Made by a program: the position numbers and the translations under genes | Source of the DNA: JACKLD01 sp049297695 | GTDB lineage: Bacteria > Pseudomonadota > Alphaproteobacteria > UBA2136 > UBA6156 | Reading direction: 5' to 3' | NCBI GenBank assembly: GCA_049297695.1 | Contig: JBAQUT010000028.1 | Coordinates: 1-5,235, forward strand | Length of the DNA: 5,235 nucleotides | Part shown: positions 1 to 3,108 of the stretch, in pieces | How the letters are laid out: each line of letters starts with the position of its first letter | Position numbering within the stretch: position 1 is the first letter of the stretch | The notes under the pieces: generated by a model | Databases searched by the model: none | What the model was told of the DNA's origin: nothing | The model's input: the letters and a program-made list of their open reading frames with translations, nothing else

Positions 1-186
1 GACGTACACCATGATGAGGAGGAGGCCGAGGAATTCCGCCTGCAGCAGGATGAAGATGCCCGCCGCGTTGAGGAAACTAAACACCAGCGACAGCACGCCC
101 ACCATGGGGTTGCGGGCGCACACCACGCCGACGGCGCCTAGGAGGAGGCCGGTGGCAAAGAGGAGGAAGAGGATGTCGGGGATCAT
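1..186 (-). CDS. nuoJ: NADH-quinone oxidoreductase subunit J, N-terminal part
   Basis: This is the first 62 codons of NuoJ; the gene continues past the left edge. NuoJ is a small hydrophobic subunit in the membrane arm of complex I, next to the quinone module, and helps couple electron transfer to proton pumping. The translation begins MIPDILFLLFATG and gives a first transmembrane helix (about residues 4-22), then the family motif ARNPMVGVL (24-32), then FLNAAGIFILLQAEFLGLLL (38-57), which carries the FNAAG-like segment and the conserved Glu (residue 50) of the third-helix region, and ends in IMVYV, matching the usual start of the VYVGA stretch. ATG at 184-186 is chosen because it gives the expected family N-terminus and has GGAG 8 nt upstream. 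It is separated from the upstream GIY-YIG gene by 51 bp containing a repeat, instead of following nuoI directly as is usual. Identity rests on remembered family motifs. Confidence 0.93.
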   Translation of the reverse strand, partial: MIPDILFLLFATGLLLGAVGVVCARNPMVGVLSLVFSFLNAAGIFILLQAEFLGLLLIMVYV

Positions 187-194
187 GAACGATT

Positions 195-198
195 CTCC
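195..198 (-). promoter_or_regulatory. Ribosome binding site of nuoJ
   Basis: On the minus strand GGAG lies 8 nt before the nuoJ ATG, in the context ACGGAGAATCGTTC. It directly abuts the repeat unit at 199-230, so a hairpin in that unit would form right beside the site. Confidence 0.65.
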
Positions 199-230
199 GT
201 CATTCCAGCGCAGGCTGGAATCCAGGGCGA
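199..230 (+). repeat. dRS3-like palindromic repeat, left copy of a 32-bp inverted repeat
   Basis: The core at 202-221 reads ATTCCAGCGCAGGCTGGAAT: two perfect 8-bp arms around a GCAG loop. The whole 32-bp unit is the exact reverse complement of 529-560. The shape (ATTCC arm, short spacer, GGAAT arm, preceded by GTC) resembles the dispersed dRS3 elements known from Neisseria and similar repeats common in other proteobacteria. This copy sits between the GIY-YIG stop codon and the nuoJ ribosome binding site. The neighbouring G/C palindrome that accompanies the right copy is absent here. Confidence 0.9.
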
Positions 231-237
231 TGAAAAA

Positions 238-522
238 CTAGACAAGTTCATGGCTAAGGTCTTTCCATTGGGGATTTCGTTCTTCAATGAGACGTAGTTT
301 CCAATCACGCTTCCACCATTTGATTTTTGTTTCTTCGGCAATGGCATTTTCGATATTCTCAAAAAATTTATAGTAAACCAATTTTTTAAGGGCGTACTTC
401 TGGGTAAATTGCGAGCCAACACCTTCTTGGTGTTGCCATGTACGGCGACAGAGATTGGCTGTGACTCCCACATAGATAGTTCCGTTCCTGTCGTTGGCCA
501 TGATGTAAACATATCCTGTCAT
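238..522 (-). CDS. GIY-YIG nuclease-domain protein, small UPF0213/YhbQ-like type
   Basis: This is a 94-residue single-domain GIY-YIG protein, the usual size of the small stand-alone class. Motifs in order: VYI (residues 5-7, the GIY equivalent), YVGVT (17-21, the YIG equivalent), NLCRR with the catalytic Arg candidate (26 or 27), H31, FTQKY (39-43), LVYYKFFENIENAIAEE (48-64) with the metal-binding Glu candidate (E64), KIKWWKRDWKLRLIEERNP (66-84) and a C-terminal W86-KDL. GIY-YIG domains cleave or nick DNA with one divalent metal ion; the cellular job of this small class is poorly known. ATG at 520-522 has GAGG only 4 nt upstream. The gene lies between nuoI and nuoJ, is bracketed by perfect 32-bp inverted repeats, and is AT-rich (44 G/C in 120 bases at 301-420) against about 63% or more in sampled nuo segments. 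This points to acquisition as a cassette. It is often labelled an excinuclease subunit C-like protein, but it has only the nuclease domain. Confidence 0.9.
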   Translation of the reverse strand: MTGYVYIMANDRNGTIYVGVTANLCRRTWQHQEGVGSQFTQKYALKKLVYYKFFENIENAIAEETKIKWWKRDWKLRLIEERNPQWKDLSHELV

Positions 523-528
523 CGCCCC

Positions 529-560
529 TCGCCCTGGATTCCAGCCTGCGCTGGAATGAC
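529..560 (-). repeat. dRS3-like palindromic repeat, right copy of a 32-bp inverted repeat
   Basis: This is the exact reverse complement of 199-230 over all 32 bases; the match stops at 528 and 561. It carries the same ATTCCAGC/GCTGGAAT hairpin. It lies 6 bp upstream of the GIY-YIG start codon, so its edge forms part of that gene's leader. On the minus strand it follows a G/C-rich palindrome at 572-593 with an 11-nt gap. The two copies could pair in the transcript and enclose the GIY-YIG coding region in a loop of about 298 nt. Confidence 0.9.
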
Positions 561-571
561 AGATGTGCCGT

Positions 572-593
572 TTAAGGGGGCAAGCCCCCTTAA
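572..593. repeat. Perfect 22-bp G/C-rich palindrome in the nuoI to GIY-YIG gap
   Basis: TTAAGGGGGC, then AA, then GCCCCCTTAA: 10-bp perfect arms with a 2-nt centre. On the minus strand it is preceded by a further run of five G. A close relative occurs inside nuoG at 3980-3999 with arm changes that keep the pairing. In the transcript it would form a strong hairpin, but what follows is not a U-run, so it does not look like an intrinsic terminator. It may affect RNA stability between nuoI and the downstream genes. Confidence 0.85.
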
Positions 594-625
594 CCCCCGA
601 GACATAGCTTGGTTTGTTGTGACAT

Positions 626-1111
626 TCATCGGTACGGGCTATCTTTTTTCAGGCGTTCGGCGAGGGTGGGTTCCAAGCGGTCGCCGTTGGCGAGGAGTTT
701 TTGTTTGGTGTAGAGGAGGTTTTTGCGGTTTTCGTTGGCGAATTCCATGTTGGGGCCTTCCACGATGGCGTCCACCGGGCAGGCTTCTTCGCACAGACCG
801 CAGTAGATGCATTTCACCATGTCGATGTCGTAGCGGGTGGTGCGGCGGGAGCCATCGGCGCGGGGTTCGGCCTCGATGGTGATGGCTTGGGCGGGGCACA
901 CGGCCTCGCACAGTTTGCAGGCGATGCAGCGTTCTTCCCCATTGGGGTAGCGGCGCAGGGCATGTTCGCCACGGAAACGGGGGCTGATGGGGGTGGTTTC
1001 AAAGGGGTACATCAGCGTGTATTTTTTGGCGAACAGCTGCCGGAACGTGATGGCGAAGCCGGAGAGCATGTCCAGCAGCAGGAATTGTTTGAGGGTGCGG
1101 AGGAGGTTCAT
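626..1111 (-). CDS. nuoI: NADH-quinone oxidoreductase subunit I (two 4Fe-4S clusters)
   Basis: A complete 161-residue NuoI (TYKY homologue), close to the usual length in alphaproteobacteria. It sits on the cytoplasmic side in the Q-module and carries clusters N6a and N6b, passing electrons toward N2 and quinone. Two CxxCxxCxxxCP motifs are seen: C62, C65, C68 and C72, then C101, C104, C107 and C111. The N-terminal amphipathic anchor region (about residues 1-35) ends in KYTLMYPFE, and P44-RFRGEHAL leads into the first cluster. The C-terminal VEGPNMEFANENRKNLLY and LLANGDRLEP stretches are typical of the alphaproteobacterial and mitochondrial form. The ATG overlaps the last base of the upstream NUDIX stop codon (TAATG). 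No Shine-Dalgarno sequence is visible upstream (AAGAAACATAAAGAACTATA), so translation probably depends on coupling to the NUDIX gene. It is normally directly downstream of nuoH. Confidence 0.97.
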   Translation of the reverse strand: MNLLRTLKQFLLLDMLSGFAITFRQLFAKKYTLMYPFETTPISPRFRGEHALRRYPNGEERCIACKLCEAVCPAQAITIEAEPRADGSRRTTRYDIDMVKCIYCGLCEEACPVDAIVEGPNMEFANENRKNLLYTKQKLLANGDRLEPTLAERLKKDSPYR

Positions 1112-1515
1112 TATAGTTCTTTATGTTTCTTTATAAACTCTTTTATCATAACAGATAATGGCACACGATTTAAGTCGTGATAAGGAATAAAAGCAAAGCC
1201 AGATCCTTCACTCAACCGAATATCATGAGGATTCACAATTCTATTCATTTTATAAAATTCAGTCATCCAACCTGGCTCATATTCTCCGCGTTGAATGAGA
1301 CTAATTTCATCTATTTTACATGAAATGCCTGTTTCTTCAAAAAACTCACGTATAACACCAATTTTCCCGTCTTCTCCTTCTTCAAGAGACCCTCCAAAAA
1401 ACGTAAACGTATAATCATTGATATTCTTCTTACGTCCGTCACGGAATTGCATTAAGTATGCCCCATGCTCATCTTGCACAATCATCATAACATCGTGCCG
1501 TAGAGACTGATTCAT
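1111..1515 (-). CDS. NUDIX hydrolase-domain protein
   Basis: A 134-residue single-domain NUDIX protein. The NUDIX box is complete at residues 42-64: G42, E48, then R56-E57-F58-F59-E60-E61-T62-G63-I64, fitting Gx5Ex7REUxEExGU, so the metal-binding glutamates are present and activity is likely. NUDIX enzymes cleave nucleoside diphosphates linked to another moiety; the substrate cannot be read from the sequence. FTFFGGSLEEGE precedes the helix and the C-terminal half (residues 65-134) has no extra recognisable domain. ATG at 1513-1515 is chosen because it overlaps the nuoH stop as ATGA, has GGAGG 9 nt upstream and begins the domain correctly; an in-frame extension to 1692 would lie inside nuoH and is low-complexity. 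The gene is markedly AT-rich (84 G/C in 240 bases at 1141-1380, 35%), unlike nuoH and nuoG, which suggests horizontal acquisition. An NADH- or NAD-related substrate would suit the context, but that is speculation. Confidence 0.92.
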   Translation of the reverse strand: MNQSLRHDVMMIVQDEHGAYLMQFRDGRKKNINDYTFTFFGGSLEEGEDGKIGVIREFFEETGISCKIDEISLIQRGEYEPGWMTEFYKMNRIVNPHDIRLSEGSGFAFIPYHDLNRVPLSVMIKEFIKKHKEL

Positions 1516-2549
1516 ACCCCAAAGCCTCCGTACATTTTGACGTAGGAAGCGGTGAGGATGAGCCAGATGAGGCTGAGGGGGAGGAAGATTTTCCAGCCGA
1601 GGCGCATGAGTTGGTCGTAGCGGTAGCGGGGGAAGGTTCCGCGCACCCAGATGAACCAGAAGAGCATGAAAACAACCTTGCCCACAAACCACACCACGCC
1701 GGGGATGAGGGTGAGCGGCCAGATGTTAAGCGGGGGAAGCCAGCCGCCGAGGAAGAGGAGGACGGTGAAGGCGGACATCGTTATCATCGCAATATATTCG
1801 CCGAGGAAGAACATGCCGAAATACATGCTGGAGTATTCGGTGTTGTAACCGGCCACCAGTTCGGCTTCGGCTTCGGGGAGATCGAAGGGGTGACGGTTGG
1901 TTTCGGCGAGAATGCTCACCAAGAACATGATGAAGGCGGGGAACGCGGGGAGGAAGAACCAGACGGCGCGTTGGGCTTCCACGATTTTGGTGAGGTTCAT
2001 GGTGCCCGCCAGCAGCACCACAGAGAGGATGATGAGGCCCATGCTCACTTCGTACGACACCATTTGGGCGCCCGAGCGGACGGCGCCGAGGAACGGGTAT
2101 TTGCTGTTACTGGCCCAGCCCGCCATGAGGATGCCGTAGACGCTGAGGCTGGAGATGGCGAGGAGGTACATGACGCCAAGGTCCACATCCGCCACCACCC
2201 AGCCGTTATCCACGGGGATAACCGCCCACGCGAGCAGGCTGGGGATGAAGATCATGGCGGGGGCCAGAATGAACATGAGTTTGTTGGAATCGGCGGGGAT
2301 GAAGGGCTCTTTGAAGAACAGCTTCACGGCATCCGCAATGGGTTGCAGCAGGCCGTAGGGGCCCACGTACATGGGGCCGTGGCGGAGGTGCATCCACGCC
2401 AGCACCTTACGTTCCAGCCACGTGGTGTAGGCCATGGCGCCCAGCACCGGGCCCGCGAACAGGAGGCAGAGGGTGACCGTCCAGACGAGATACCAGATGT
2501 TATCGGCTGTGACGATATTGTTATAATATTGGAGGGCTAAATCAACCAT
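1512..2549 (-). CDS. nuoH: NADH-quinone oxidoreductase subunit H
   Basis: A complete 345-residue NuoH (ND1 homologue), the membrane subunit that forms most of the quinone-binding chamber and joins the peripheral and membrane arms. Hydrophobic helices occur at about 18-41, 91-113, 122-145, 164-182, 197-215, 243-268, 275-302 and 319-337. Conserved segments: ERK (46-48) with R-H-G-P (56-59) and GPYGLLQPIADAVKLFFKE (63-81); the acidic quinone-chamber loop starting AETNRHPFDLPEAEAE (215-230) and continuing LVAGYNTEYSS (231-241); and WVRGTFPRYRYDQLMRLGWK (301-320). In the first loop the usual Q and N around R-x-GP read H54 and M60 here. The ATG overlaps the end of the upstream kinase-like gene by 8 bp and has GGAAGG 8 nt upstream. 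The stop codon overlaps the NUDIX start as ATGA. Confidence 0.97.
   Translation of the reverse strand: MVDLALQYYNNIVTADNIWYLVWTVTLCLLFAGPVLGAMAYTTWLERKVLAWMHLRHGPMYVGPYGLLQPIADAVKLFFKEPFIPADSNKLMFILAPAMIFIPSLLAWAVIPVDNGWVVADVDLGVMYLLAISSLSVYGILMAGWASNSKYPFLGAVRSGAQMVSYEVSMGLIILSVVLLAGTMNLTKIVEAQRAVWFFLPAFPAFIMFLVSILAETNRHPFDLPEAEAELVAGYNTEYSSMYFGMFFLGEYIAMITMSAFTVLLFLGGWLPPLNIWPLTLIPGVVWFVGKVVFMLFWFIWVRGTFPRYRYDQLMRLGWKIFLPLSLIWLILTASYVKMYGGFGV
1525..1529 (-). promoter_or_regulatory. Ribosome binding site of the NUDIX gene, inside nuoH
   Basis: GGAGG lies 9 nt before the NUDIX ATG, within the terminal Gly codons of nuoH. With the ATGA overlap it fixes the short start of the NUDIX gene. In the ancestral order this site would plausibly have served nuoI, which now lacks a visible Shine-Dalgarno sequence. 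Confidence 0.7.
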
Positions 2550-3108
2550 GGGTAATACCTTCCATCAAATAGAATTCGGCTTTGGCGAGTGTGTCTTGAA
2601 AATCGCTGGATGTATCGAAGAATTGAAGGCCTTGTTTGGAGCATCGCCATTGCAGTTCACGGCTGATGAAAATTTGCTCATCGAGATGATCCCGTTGAAC
2701 CTGAATCGATTTTTCATTCAACCAGTCGTTAGGTAGGCCTTTTGCACTTTGGACTTTAGCGAGTTTTCTTTCCACTGTTTCGGAAGGATAGCCGAGCCAG
2801 CAGATACGGAAAGGGACACCCATGTTAGTGAGTGCTGTGGTGTGTTCTGGTTGAAAGGCCATGCTATCCATGACGTAATTCATACCATCTTTTGCCATAT
2901 AACCGAGGCGGCGTTGAAGATAAGGCCACATTTTGTTGGCTTTGGTGTGTTCGGAGTCTTCCCAGTAAATGCCAGCGGTGGGCATACCTTCAATCAAGGC
3001 ATACATGGAATCATCGATGCTGGCATAGGAAAGACCGTACTTACGGGCCATGGTACGGCCGAGGATGCTCTTCCCTGCCCTGCTGGCGCCGCCGATGAGG
3101 TACAGCAT
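2542..3108 (-). CDS. P-loop kinase-like (AAA / adenylate-kinase-like) protein, substrate unknown
   Basis: A 188-residue protein starting MLYLIGGASRAGKS, with a clear Walker A motif G7-x4-G12-K13-S14 on the first strand-loop-helix, as in small nucleotide or metabolite kinases. ASIDD (29-33) could be the substrate-facing acidic loop, and GMNYVMDSMAF (75-85) resembles the strand with a Walker B-type Asp (D81). FRICWLGYPSETVERKLAKV (100-119) fits the strand plus LID-type segment; R139 and R150 are candidate lid arginines. No transmembrane segment or signal peptide is seen. ATG directly abuts the nuoG stop (TAAATG) with a perfect AGGAGG 8 nt upstream, and the gene's 3' end overlaps nuoH by 8 bp, so it is translated within the complex I operon. 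G+C is intermediate (55 of 120 bases at 2581-2700, 46%). I do not recognise a named family and give no substrate; it is not a known complex I subunit. Confidence 0.85.
   Translation of the reverse strand: MLYLIGGASRAGKSILGRTMARKYGLSYASIDDSMYALIEGMPTAGIYWEDSEHTKANKMWPYLQRRLGYMAKDGMNYVMDSMAFQPEHTTALTNMGVPFRICWLGYPSETVERKLAKVQSAKGLPNDWLNEKSIQVQRDHLDEQIFISRELQWRCSKQGLQFFDTSSDFQDTLAKAEFYLMEGITHG
2558..2563 (-). promoter_or_regulatory. Ribosome binding site of nuoH, inside the kinase-like gene
   Basis: GGAAGG lies 8 nt before the nuoH ATG, within the last codons of the kinase-like gene. It is a slightly imperfect Shine-Dalgarno sequence; the 8-bp gene overlap probably adds translational coupling. 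Confidence 0.55.

Noticed and set aside
183..512. 109-codon minus-strand frame overlapping the GIY-YIG gene and ending in the repeat
   Set aside because: Its recognisable part is the translation SPWIPACAGMT, which is only the dRS3-like repeat read in one frame; the overlapping frame has full GIY-YIG motifs.
199..560. Insertion sequence or MITE with target-site duplication
   Set aside because: There is no transposase and no clear direct repeat flanks the 32-bp arms (198 and 561 differ), so I describe it only as an inverted-repeat-bracketed cassette.
572..593. Intrinsic terminator after nuoI
   Set aside because: The hairpin is strong, but on the minus strand it is followed by AACGGCACAT-type sequence, not a U-run, and nuoJ downstream needs read-through.
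1111..1692. Longer NUDIX start giving a 193-residue protein
   Set aside because: The extra N-terminus lies inside nuoH in another frame and is Pro/His/Leu-rich; the ATG at 1513-1515 has a good ribosome binding site and the ATGA coupling arrangement.
1611..2540. 309-codon open frame on the plus strand opposite nuoH
   Set aside because: It is a shadow of a G/C-rich conserved gene: composition is His/Glu/Gly-rich with no domain, and NuoH on the other strand is unmistakable.
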